Assembly (NCBI GenBank): GCA_017656235.1
Contig: JACDOF010000001.1
Coordinates: 682,001-746,000, forward strand
Length of the DNA: 64,000 bases
Direction of reading: 5' to 3'
Source: Brevibacillus sp.
Lineage (GTDB): Bacteria > Bacillota > Bacilli > Brevibacillales > Brevibacillaceae
A program made the position numbers and the translations under genes. A model generated the notes under the pieces. The model made no database searches. It saw nothing but the letters and a program-made list of their open reading frames with translations, and had not been told where the DNA came from. Shown here piece by piece: positions 43,130 to 50,730 of the stretch; positions within the stretch are counted from its first letter, which is position 1, and each line of letters opens with the position of its first letter.

Positions 43130-44155
43130 ATGATCATTACGACCAAAAACCTGTGTCGGGATTATCTGATCTACTACGGCAACACTTCGTTTCGCAACTA
43201 CTTCTTTCGGATGTTCGGTATGAAAGGGGAGAGGAAACGGGTCGTCAACAACCTGAACATGGAGATCGCGCAAGGGGAGTTCGTCGGTTATCTGGGCCCT
43301 AACGGCGCCGGCAAGTCGACCACGATCAAAATGCTGTCCGGCGTACTGACGCCAACTTCCGGGCAGATACGGGTTCTGGGTCTTGATCCCGTCAAGGATC
43401 GAAAAAAGCATGCCCAAAACATCGGTGTCCTGTACGGACAGCGCACTCAACTGTGGTGGGATCTACCGCTGCTAGAATCATTTGAATTGCTAAAGGCAAT
43501 CTACCGCATCCCCGATCGCGACTTCAAGCGAAGATTGAACCGATTTACCGAAGCCCTGCATATGGGTGACACGTTGAAACGACCTGTGCGCCAGCTTTCC
43601 CTGGGGGAACGTATGAAAGGAGAGGTGGTGGCCGCACTCCTGCATGCCCCGCCCATTGTTTTCCTCGATGAGCCTACAATTGGTCTGGACATCGTATCCA
43701 AGAACTACATACAGGAGTTTTTGCACACAGTCAACAAGGAAGATAAAACGACGATCTTGCTCACCTCGCACAACATGGACGACATCGAAAAGTTGTGTAA
43801 ACGGGTGATTTTAATTGACAATGGACAGGTCAAGTTTGACGGTACCAAGGAAAACCTTAGACGGCTGCTTGGCGAAAGCAAACTGCTGGTGCTGGAAGTG
43901 GCGCCCCACCCGGACGGGGGCGTGCCGCCGATCACGCCGCTCAAGGTGGAGGAAAACAAGGTGTTCTTTGAACTCCGCGACGACTCCGACGTGATGCCGA
44001 TGCTGTCCGTCCTGTCATCCCACTACACCATTCAAAAGGTGGAAATCAAAGAGGTGGAAATCGAAAAAGTGCTGCAGCAGCTGTATCTGACCAAGCAGTA
44101 CGATACCAGGCAAGTCCGTGCCCGGGACGAACAAATGGCAGAGTTACGCCAGTGA
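43130..44155 (+). CDS. ABC transporter ATP-binding protein (exporter)
   Basis: 341 residues. Walker A GPNGAGKSTTIKM, signature LSLGERMKGE (an unusual C-loop in which the normal SGG is replaced by SLG), Walker B IVFLDEPTIGLD and switch His in LLTSHNMDD. A C-terminal extension of about 90 residues follows the ATPase core. It powers the two permeases encoded just upstream. Self-resistance by efflux of the product is the most likely role. Confidence 0.92.
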   Translation: MIITTKNLCRDYLIYYGNTSFRNYFFRMFGMKGERKRVVNNLNMEIAQGEFVGYLGPNGAGKSTTIKMLSGVLTPTSGQIRVLGLDPVKDRKKHAQNIGVLYGQRTQLWWDLPLLESFELLKAIYRIPDRDFKRRLNRFTEALHMGDTLKRPVRQLSLGERMKGEVVAALLHAPPIVFLDEPTIGLDIVSKNYIQEFLHTVNKEDKTTILLTSHNMDDIEKLCKRVILIDNGQVKFDGTKENLRRLLGESKLLVLEVAPHPDGGVPPITPLKVEENKVFFELRDDSDVMPMLSVLSSHYTIQKVEIKEVEIEKVLQQLYLTKQYDTRQVRARDEQMAELRQ

Positions 44156-44168
44156 GGAGGTGCCGAGG

Positions 44169-44768
44169 ATGACGTATCAGCTTTATCATGACAAATTTGC
44201 CGAGCTGCGGGAGCGGATTTTGCGGCTTGCTGATGATTATGGGGCAGAAGCTGTGCGGCAGACTACCAACCTGCTCCTTACCCGGAGCAGCACGTCTGCC
44301 GATTATCTGGCGCTGGTTTCGCCGTTGCTTCTGTCAGAGACAATCCGGGAGTTGGATGATGCTGCACAGGAACTGATAAAAGCAGGACGCGCCAGGGAGG
44401 AAGCGCATGCCCAAAAACGGGAACTGATCGCGCGCCGGATTCGGTTGGGGGCAGAAATCGAGCGGAAGGAAGCAGATGCAATCCTCAAGATCCGCGGGGA
44501 AGGGAAAGATGCGCACGTCATGGTAGACGGTGAAAAAGTGTACGTGACCAACGACAAGGCGCGGGATGCGTACAAATACCGGGCCAGTGCTGCCGAGCGG
44601 GAGGAACTGGCGCAATTGGAAGCGAATCTGTCCGCTCTTGAGGTTCGCATCGGACAGGCCACTGACATCTGGATTGCCCACAAGGAAGCAAGCGAAACGA
44701 TCCGCGCCAAGGCAAAACTGAAGGCGGCCATGTTGATGTACCTGGCGAGCCGTCCAGCGGAACGATGA
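44169..44768 (+). CDS. Coiled-coil protein of unknown function
   Basis: 199 residues, strongly charged and helical, Lys/Glu/Arg/Ala-rich; residues about 65-120 and 140-190 have coiled-coil character. A segment HVMVDGEKVYVTNDKARDAY in the middle looks like a short beta hairpin. No family recognised and no membrane segment. The ribosome site GAGGAGG fits ATG 44169. The end overlaps the next start, so it belongs to the acyl-CoA dehydrogenase block. Confidence 0.6.
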   Translation: MTYQLYHDKFAELRERILRLADDYGAEAVRQTTNLLLTRSSTSADYLALVSPLLLSETIRELDDAAQELIKAGRAREEAHAQKRELIARRIRLGAEIERKEADAILKIRGEGKDAHVMVDGEKVYVTNDKARDAYKYRASAAEREELAQLEANLSALEVRIGQATDIWIAHKEASETIRAKAKLKAAMLMYLASRPAER

Positions 44769-45544
44769 AGACCACGTCAACCATCTTCGCCCGCAAGGTA
44801 CTGAAGAGAGGAGCTCATCCAGCGGAACTCCTTACCAGGTTGGAAGAGCAGTTGACTCAGCTGATCGGTATTGCAGGGCCGCTCTACCTGTACGGAACGG
44901 ATCAGCCAGGGGTGGCGGTTGTCCTGCTGCCGCCCAGCTTCCAACCTGGTGAGCATCAGTGGTACGTGTGCGGAGGTTATCGAATGCAGGTGCCCAAACG
45001 ATCGCTTCGTCTGGTAATGGAAGGAGAAGGATGGAGCTGTGCCGTTCTGGAAATGGAATTCGCGACCAACCTGACGCCATTGTCAAAACCGGAGCGCATG
45101 AGAGAACATCACAATCTGCGATATCTGTTTGTGGCAGGCATCATGATTAACACGCTGTGTGCGGCTGCCGAGACGGTCATCACATACAGCCACGAGCGGA
45201 GAGCGTTTGGGGTTCCGCTTAACCGGCATCAACTGGTGCAGCATGCGCTGGTCTCAGCTTTTGCCGAATGTACGGCGAACCGCTTGTGGTACCTCGACTT
45301 GGCCGATCAGGTGGATCGACAACTCTTGCACGCCTGCGAATCAATACAGGAACTGCGTGCCCTGGCATGGTCTCAAGCGGAAGTGATCGATCAGATTGCC
45401 CCTGTTCATGGCGCACGGGGGACCACCGCGGAGACACGGCTCAGCGAATACCGTGTGCAGCTGCATCGGTGGGTGGGGCTGATCGAACGGATGGAAAATC
45501 TGTCTGATGCCAGCCACCCCGCTGGCAAGAAGCGAATCAGGTAG
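44765..45544 (+). CDS. Half-sized acyl-CoA-dehydrogenase-like protein
   Basis: 259 residues. The second half matches the C-terminal helical domain of acyl-CoA dehydrogenases (AAETVITYSHERRAFGVPLNRHQ in pattern, with ERRAFG as signature). The first 110 residues retain only a beta-domain-like remnant, and the N-terminal helical domain, the TEPDAGSD flavin loop and the EGT catalytic motif are absent. It cannot be a complete dehydrogenase. It precedes a full-length enzyme, so a non-catalytic partner subunit is likely. Confidence 0.65.
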   Translation: MKTTSTIFARKVLKRGAHPAELLTRLEEQLTQLIGIAGPLYLYGTDQPGVAVVLLPPSFQPGEHQWYVCGGYRMQVPKRSLRLVMEGEGWSCAVLEMEFATNLTPLSKPERMREHHNLRYLFVAGIMINTLCAAAETVITYSHERRAFGVPLNRHQLVQHALVSAFAECTANRLWYLDLADQVDRQLLHACESIQELRALAWSQAEVIDQIAPVHGARGTTAETRLSEYRVQLHRWVGLIERMENLSDASHPAGKKRIR

Positions 45545-45557
45545 GGAGGAGAGGCGG

Positions 45558-46751
45558 TTGAATCTCGAGTTGTGGCGCAAGTGGCTGCGCCCTTTTTCGG
45601 ACGCGTTTCGTGAGCTGGCGTTTGCCGGCGAAGAGCGTGTCGATACCCTTGCAGCAATTTTTGCCGATCCGTTTTTTGCAGCACTGCGACATTTTAAGAT
45701 GCCGCCCAAGTATTGGCAGGGAATCAAGCTGTCTGACGGTTCCGTCTTTTACGGTACTACATCGCTGGAAAATGTCTGCTTTGCCGAAGAGCTGGCGTAC
45801 GGCGATCCGGGTCTGTATCTGGCTCTGCCCGGTCCCAATCTGGCCGGCACTGTGGTTAACCAGTTGGGAACGGAAGAACAGAAAGATCAGTTCTTTCATC
45901 ACTATCTTCAACATGTGGCCTGGTCCGCGTTTGCACTTACCGAGCCGGATGCAGGTTCGGATGCTGCTGCCATCTCCACGACAGCGGTCCCGCAGCAGGA
46001 CGGTACTTTCCTCCTCAACGGGTCAAAACGTTACATCGGCAGCGGCGCGCATGCCGACTGGTACGTTGTTTTCGCGCGCACTCGCCCAGTGAAGCAGCGT
46101 ATGCCCTCTCTGTTGGGAATGGAAGCCTTTTTGTTCAAAGCAGACGAAAACAGACACAGCTTGACGCGGACCACGGACCAGACCATAGGACTGCGGGCTG
46201 CCCGCTTGGGACGCATCTCGTTTTGCAATCTGCAACTTAACGCACAACACGTCTTGGGATATCACCGCAAACCGTTGATGCGCGGCTTTTTAGGTGCACT
46301 CTCCACCTTCCAGTTCATGCGGCCGGTTACAGCGGCGATGGCAGTCGGGTTGGCCCGGGCGGCGATTGCTTACACCGAATCTGCCAAACGACTGACTGCC
46401 CATGAGGAAATTGCCCTGGCACGATTAAAGTGGCAGGTGAAACGAGGACGACTGCTGGCCATGCAGGCAGCGATTTTGTGCGATCGGGGATCGCTGGAAG
46501 CGAGGCATTACGCGTCGCTGGCCAAACTGTATATGAATCGGCTGGCGGTAGAGACGACGAGAACATGCTGTGCCATATTGGGACCAGAGGTGGCAGCGAA
46601 TCACCCCTATCTCGACAAGCTGCAGCGCGACTCCTGGATGGTGGAGTACATGGAGGGGACCAGCAATGTTCTGACGATCGGGGTTCACACAGGTTTGCTT
46701 GCCGATGGAACGCTGCCGCTGGTGAGCAGAACAGGAGGGGGAGGAGAGTGA
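45558..46751 (+). CDS. Acyl-CoA (acyl-ACP) dehydrogenase
   Basis: 397 residues, normal length. Flavin/substrate blocks: FALTEPDAGSDAAA, LNGSKRYIGSGAHAD, and the catalytic base Glu in YMEGTSNV near the C-terminus. It oxidises a saturated acyl thioester to the alpha,beta-enoyl form, feeding electrons to ETF. In the cluster it may desaturate a carrier-bound chain. Start TTG 45558 behind GGGAGGAGAGG. It overlaps the next gene by four bases (GTGA). Confidence 0.85.
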   Translation: MNLELWRKWLRPFSDAFRELAFAGEERVDTLAAIFADPFFAALRHFKMPPKYWQGIKLSDGSVFYGTTSLENVCFAEELAYGDPGLYLALPGPNLAGTVVNQLGTEEQKDQFFHHYLQHVAWSAFALTEPDAGSDAAAISTTAVPQQDGTFLLNGSKRYIGSGAHADWYVVFARTRPVKQRMPSLLGMEAFLFKADENRHSLTRTTDQTIGLRAARLGRISFCNLQLNAQHVLGYHRKPLMRGFLGALSTFQFMRPVTAAMAVGLARAAIAYTESAKRLTAHEEIALARLKWQVKRGRLLAMQAAILCDRGSLEARHYASLAKLYMNRLAVETTRTCCAILGPEVAANHPYLDKLQRDSWMVEYMEGTSNVLTIGVHTGLLADGTLPLVSRTGGGGE

Positions 46752-47800
46752 ACCGGCAGGCAAGTCAGAATTTGGTTCGTTTCTTTGCGGAAACGGACTA
46801 CAGCGGTAGAATGGGACACAACTGTTTCTGGGCCAACGCTTCGCTTTTGCTCCGCTTTCACCGATTGGAGCGGTACGCCTTGCCCTTTCTGGAGATCGGT
46901 CCGCTGTACGGAGGGCCTCGACTTGATACAAGGTTTTTGCAAAGACTGGAAAGCAGAAAGACAGCAATGGCAGCGTGTTTGGACCGCCTGTTTCAGTGGA
47001 AGCTTGAGAATGTTGGCAGCGATAACTTGTTAAGAGTCATTCGCACCATCGGGCAGCCCTTCCTGCTTAAAGTGGATCCCTTTGTGCTGCACGCCCGATA
47101 CCCGCTGTTTCCTCCCGATCATGACGGCCACTATCTGGTGATTTGCGGATCATCCGGCAGCAGCGTACGCGTCCTTGATCAATACTTCGGGTTCAAGGGA
47201 ACGCTGCCATACCAACTGTTGGAGCAGGCTGTTTACTCTCCTGCCCTGAACTACTGTGGCGAAGTCCTGCTGCTGGAACAGCAGGGAACTTTCAGCATGG
47301 AGCAGGATGAAGAGTGGCTAAGCCTTCTCTTTTGTCACAAGCTGGAGGAGTACATCAGGGGCAGGCTTTTCATCAACGGGGTGGAACATCTGTATGGCCT
47401 GAAAGCGCTGATACGCCTGCACAATGAATGGCCCGAGGTGGCTGACACCTTCTTTCGCGAATTCCCGACGAGAGCAGAGGCACTTGGTGTTCTCAGCCGC
47501 AGGGTAAACATCATCCTTAGTAACGAACGGGAGGGCTTTGCTCACTACATTGGCTCTCATGCTCCCTTTCTTTCCCAAAGTGATGCCGCCGCACTGGCTG
47601 CTCTCCTGCTGCATTCGGCCCGCAGGATGAGACAAATCTCCTATGCCATTGTCAAATCCCAATGGAAAGAGGAAACAATCAACTCCCTCCTGAAACGGAT
47701 CACCCGGATATCAAAGACCCTACTGAGCATGGAGATCGATGTCCATCATGCAGTTGATCAGTGGTTGTATCAATACGATTGGCACCGTCGGAAGCGATGA
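46748..47800 (+). CDS. Second putative Cys-His-Asp (BtrH/papain-like) protein
   Basis: 350 residues. Triad candidates in the right order: Cys26 in GHNCFWANA, His128 in DHDGHYLVICG, Asp144 in RVLDQYFG. A hydrophobic core segment (LLRFHRLERYALPF) and a helical C-terminus follow. The layout matches the BtrH N-terminal/C39-like fold, and the protein parallels the one at 33065 in arrangement, although the two sequences are not close. Likely acyl-transfer or release enzyme; the family call is tentative. It is the last gene of the cluster; start GTG 46748 overlaps the dehydrogenase stop. Confidence 0.5.
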   Translation: MNRQASQNLVRFFAETDYSGRMGHNCFWANASLLLRFHRLERYALPFLEIGPLYGGPRLDTRFLQRLESRKTAMAACLDRLFQWKLENVGSDNLLRVIRTIGQPFLLKVDPFVLHARYPLFPPDHDGHYLVICGSSGSSVRVLDQYFGFKGTLPYQLLEQAVYSPALNYCGEVLLLEQQGTFSMEQDEEWLSLLFCHKLEEYIRGRLFINGVEHLYGLKALIRLHNEWPEVADTFFREFPTRAEALGVLSRRVNIILSNEREGFAHYIGSHAPFLSQSDAAALAALLLHSARRMRQISYAIVKSQWKEETINSLLKRITRISKTLLSMEIDVHHAVDQWLYQYDWHRRKR

Positions 47801-47842
47801 GTCCGGAGGTGTCTTTTTTTGGCTCTGTTCTCACAGTACCAA

Positions 47843-47871
47843 TTGACATTTTATAGTAAAGGTGGTAATAG
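47843..47871 (+). promoter_or_regulatory. Sigma-A promoter upstream of the GyrI-like gene
   Basis: TTGACA at 47843-47848, a 17-base spacer and TAATAG at 47866-47871, close to the consensus. It gives an independent transcript after the end of the cluster. Confidence 0.85.
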
Positions 47872-47955
47872 TTAAACTGGGTCGTTCAAGTCATCGCTGC
47901 AACCAGACGTTCACGGACGATCATCCAATCCGTATCGGCTAAGGAGGGCATTTCC

Positions 47956-48411
47956 TTGGACTTCACACCTGTCAAGCGAAGCGCATTTACCATTATCGGT
48001 TTGGAGCATACCGGTCCATACTCGACAATGGATCAGCTTCCCAAACTGTGGCAAGATCTGTTTACCCGCATTGACGAGCTGACGGAGCGCGTAAACGAGA
48101 AGGCAGAATTGGGCGTCTGTTTCGACGAACCGCATGAGTTCACGTATATTGTCGGCGTGGAGGCACCCAGTACGGCCAACATACCGGAAGGCATGACCGC
48201 CCGGCACGTCCCCGAACACGAGTACCTCGTCTTTACTCACCGCGGGCACATCTCCAAGTTAAGTGAGACGTACAAGAAAATATATGACGAGTGGCTGCCG
48301 CAATCAGGCTATCAGCGGGATGGGGACGCTCCCTTCTTTGAGTTGTATGATGAGCGATTCCAGCCTGATTCAGAAGATTCGGAGTTGGATGTCTACATAC
48401 CGATCAAATAA
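47956..48411 (+). CDS. GyrI-like/effector-binding domain protein
   Basis: 151 residues of the small-molecule-binding SHV fold found in GyrI/AraC effector domains: GLEHTGPYSTMDQLPKLW, YIVGVEA, GMTARHVPEHEYLVFTHRG and the C-terminal LDVYIPIK. It lacks a DNA-binding domain. Such proteins bind or hydrolyse small toxic molecules; a role in self-protection is possible because it abuts the cluster, but the separate promoter argues for an independent gene. Start TTG 47956 behind AAGGAGG. Confidence 0.82.
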   Translation: MDFTPVKRSAFTIIGLEHTGPYSTMDQLPKLWQDLFTRIDELTERVNEKAELGVCFDEPHEFTYIVGVEAPSTANIPEGMTARHVPEHEYLVFTHRGHISKLSETYKKIYDEWLPQSGYQRDGDAPFFELYDERFQPDSEDSELDVYIPIK

Positions 48412-48463
48412 AGATTGATTGCGGGCAGACAGTTTCCGCCCCCAAGGGAGCGATGTTGTGAGG

Positions 48464-48497
48464 ATCCACCGGTTGTTCAAACGTGGATTCTTTTTTT
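48464..48497 (+). terminator. Intrinsic terminator after the GyrI-like gene
   Basis: ATCCAC (48464-48469) pairs with GTGGAT (48483-48488), with partial extension into the loop, followed by TTCTTTTTTT (48488-48497). Confidence 0.8.
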
Positions 48498-48578
48498 GTC
48501 CTTTTTTCCTACCCGGCAGATGCAGCCGAATGTGGTAGTATTAGAGATGAGCTTTGCACACGCTGAGGAGATGAAACC

Positions 48579-49508
48579 ATGAAAAAAGGCATTCCCGTGC
48601 TGTTATCGCTGATTTTCGCCGGCATGACCTGGGTGGGGGCAGCCAATCAAGAGGAGTTGACCCGGTACGTTCATTCCCTGTACCCGTCATCGTCACCGGA
48701 GGAAAACGGACAGGCAGAACGGCCGGTGACTCAACCGAAGCAGGACACATCCACCCCCCCGCGCGACCGGACCCCGGAGCAGCCAATCGAAGCGGATGCA
48801 GACGCCAGCGACCAAACCGACGGACAGACGCATCAACAGGAACAGCCGTCACCAAGCCCGAAAGAGTCGGCGTCAACTGGGAAAAAGGGCGATGACGTGG
48901 TCATGGTCAGCAACGTGCAGGACGTGATGGTCGTGGTCAACAAACATCGGGAACTTCCCCCCGATTACGTCCCGAATGATTTGGTCCAGCCGAATATACC
49001 GTTTTCGTTCAAGGGTGACGATCCCAAGAAACTGATGCGCAGGGAAGCGGCACTGGCATTGGAGCAGCTGTTCGCCCAGGCAGCCGCTGAAAACATTCAA
49101 CTGGCTGGAGTCTCCGGTTACCGCTCGTATGAAAGACAGAAAGCGATCTTTACCTGGAACGCGCAGCAGCAGGGGGCGGAAGAGGCCAATCGCACCAGTG
49201 CCGTTCCCGGACAGAGTGAGCATCAAACGGGGCTTGCCATGGATGTCTCCAGTCCGAGTGTGGGCTACGCGCTGGTGGAGCGCTTTGGCGAAACCACGGA
49301 GGGGAAGTGGTTGGCCGAAAACGCGCCCAAGTACGGCTTCATTATTCGTTATCCAAAGGGAAAAGAACACATTACCGGCTATTCCTATGAGCCGTGGCAC
49401 CTGCGTTACGTCGGCAAGGAAGCGGCGCAGGAGATTACGGCGAAGGGGCTCACGCTGGAGGAATACATCGAACAAAAAGGAGCAGGCGAAGGGAAAAGCA
49501 AAAGCTAG
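48579..49508 (+). CDS. D,D- or L,D-carboxypeptidase (VanY/LdcB family), exported
   Basis: 309 residues. N-terminal signal peptide (MKKGIPVLLSLIFAGMTW), then a Pro/Glu/Gln-rich linker to about residue 110, then the VanY peptidase domain: SGYRSYERQ, zinc ligands in SEHQTGLAMDV (His, Asp) and EPWHLRYVG (His). It trims the terminal residue from peptidoglycan stem peptides outside the membrane. Housekeeping members are common in Bacillales, so it is not taken as a vancomycin-resistance gene. Start ATG 48579 with GAGGAG upstream. Confidence 0.9.
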   Translation: MKKGIPVLLSLIFAGMTWVGAANQEELTRYVHSLYPSSSPEENGQAERPVTQPKQDTSTPPRDRTPEQPIEADADASDQTDGQTHQQEQPSPSPKESASTGKKGDDVVMVSNVQDVMVVVNKHRELPPDYVPNDLVQPNIPFSFKGDDPKKLMRREAALALEQLFAQAAAENIQLAGVSGYRSYERQKAIFTWNAQQQGAEEANRTSAVPGQSEHQTGLAMDVSSPSVGYALVERFGETTEGKWLAENAPKYGFIIRYPKGKEHITGYSYEPWHLRYVGKEAAQEITAKGLTLEEYIEQKGAGEGKSKS

Positions 49509-49562
49509 TTGTTCCAGCTAACGGAACCGGCGAGAATACAAATGAAGAGGGAGAGGATACGC

Positions 49563-50444
49563 ATGAGATTGACAAGGGACAATACGGTTGTTGGCTTTAT
49601 CGGAACGGGGGTAATGGGCAAAAGTATGGCCGGCCACCTGCTTGCTGCCGGGTATCGGGTACTTGTTTACAACCGCACCCGGGCAAAAGCAGAGGCGTTG
49701 GTCCCCTTGGGAGCGACCATCAAGGACTCGGTGGCTGATCTGGCGCGCGAAGCCAACCTCATCATCACAATGGTTGGATATCCAAAGGATGTGGAGGAAG
49801 TTTACCTGGGTGAGGACGGCATCCTGCCTAACGGCAAAGCGGGTAGCTACCTGATTGACATGACCACATCCACTCCATCTCTGGCCAGGCGAATCCATGA
49901 ACTGGCACGCGCGCGGGGAATGTTCGCGCTGGACGCTCCCGTCTCCGGCGGCGACATCGGTGCGCGAGAAGCAAGGCTGACAATCATGGTCGGCGGTGAT
50001 GCCGAAGTGTTTTCAGCAGTGGAACCGATTCTCAGGCACATGGGTACCAACATCGTGCTGCAGGGCGGGGCTGGAGCCGGTCAGCACACCAAAATGTGCA
50101 ACCAAATTGCGATTGCCGCCAACATGATTGGTGTCTGTGAAGCGATGGCCTACGCCAGAAAGGCGGGTCTTGATCCGGCCAACGTGCTGAAGAGCATCGA
50201 GGCAGGTGCTGCCGGCAGTTGGTCTCTCTCCAATCTGGCTCCGCGGATGCTGAGAGGCGACTTCGCGCCGGGGTTCTACGTCAAGCACTTTATCAAGGAT
50301 ATGGGCATCGCGCTGGAAGCTGCAGAGGAGATGGGGCTGGATACGCCGGGTTTGCGGCTGGCCAAACAATTGTACGAGCAGTTGGCCGCATCCGGTGAAG
50401 AAAACAGCGGCACCCAAGCGTTGTTCAAGCTGTACCAACCGTAA
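49563..50444 (+). CDS. 3-hydroxyisobutyrate dehydrogenase family oxidoreductase
   Basis: 293 residues. N-terminal GFIGTGVMGKSMAGHL cofactor loop, the family substrate motif DAPVSGGDIGAREARL and catalytic Lys in GAGQHTKMCNQI. These beta-hydroxyacid dehydrogenases oxidise 3-hydroxyisobutyrate, tartronate semialdehyde or similar acids with NAD(P); they resemble YkwC of Bacillus subtilis. The start is ATG 49563 rather than 49542, based on GGGAGAGG spacing. A hairpin follows the gene. Confidence 0.88.
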   Translation: MRLTRDNTVVGFIGTGVMGKSMAGHLLAAGYRVLVYNRTRAKAEALVPLGATIKDSVADLAREANLIITMVGYPKDVEEVYLGEDGILPNGKAGSYLIDMTTSTPSLARRIHELARARGMFALDAPVSGGDIGAREARLTIMVGGDAEVFSAVEPILRHMGTNIVLQGGAGAGQHTKMCNQIAIAANMIGVCEAMAYARKAGLDPANVLKSIEAGAAGSWSLSNLAPRMLRGDFAPGFYVKHFIKDMGIALEAAEEMGLDTPGLRLAKQLYEQLAASGEENSGTQALFKLYQP

Positions 50445-50487
50445 TCTCCCCGCTGCCCACAAGGCTGCGGGATGCTGGGCGGGGAGA
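50445..50487 (+). terminator. Stem-loop after the hydroxyacid dehydrogenase gene
   Basis: TCTCCCC...GCCCA (50445-50459) pairs with TGGGCGGGGAGA (50476-50487) with a three-base bulge. No T run follows, so it may be a transcript-end hairpin rather than a full intrinsic terminator. Confidence 0.45.
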
Positions 50488-50546
50488 ACCGATCCTCCTT
50501 ATGAGGACAAACGCTACATGCGTTCGACAATTGCTATCGATTCAAG

Positions 50547-50585
50547 CAATGCCCTTTGCCAGAGAAAATCCGGCAAAGGGCATTG
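50547..50585 (+). terminator. Perfect 14-base inverted repeat
   Basis: CAATGCCCTTTGCC (50547-50560) and its exact complement (50572-50585) enclose an 11-base A-rich loop. It is followed by TTAACATAAC rather than a T run, so it acts either as a rho-independent-like terminator on the opposite strand or as an mRNA structure. Confidence 0.5.
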
Positions 50586-50609
50586 TTAACATAACAAAAA
50601 TTATGTTAA
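50586..50609. promoter_or_regulatory. TTAACATAA dyad, operator candidate upstream of the sensor kinase
   Basis: TTAACATAA (50586-50594) and TTATGTTAA (50601-50609) form a perfect nine-base dyad with a six-base centre, about 120 bases upstream of the kinase start. Its AT-rich symmetric form suits a dimeric regulator; ArgR- or TnrA-type control is conceivable because amino-acid genes follow, but the match to those boxes is not exact. Confidence 0.4.
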
Positions 50610-50730
50610 TTAACTGTCTGTATCTTACTGGTGCAGTTCGTCATTCCATAATACAATGGTGCCACTACACCATGCGCATGGTCTGCTGGAGTGATTCTTG
50701 CATAAGTGCATCAGTGGGAGGGGGCGAGTG

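Noticed and set aside
48579-49508. Vancomycin resistance vanY
   Set aside because: No vanHAX or vanRS genes nearby; exported carboxypeptidases of this family are ordinary in Bacillales.
50445-50730. T-box leader or tRNA-like element
   Set aside because: Inverted repeats are present but no T-box sequence (AGGGTGGNACCGCG) or cloverleaf could be found.
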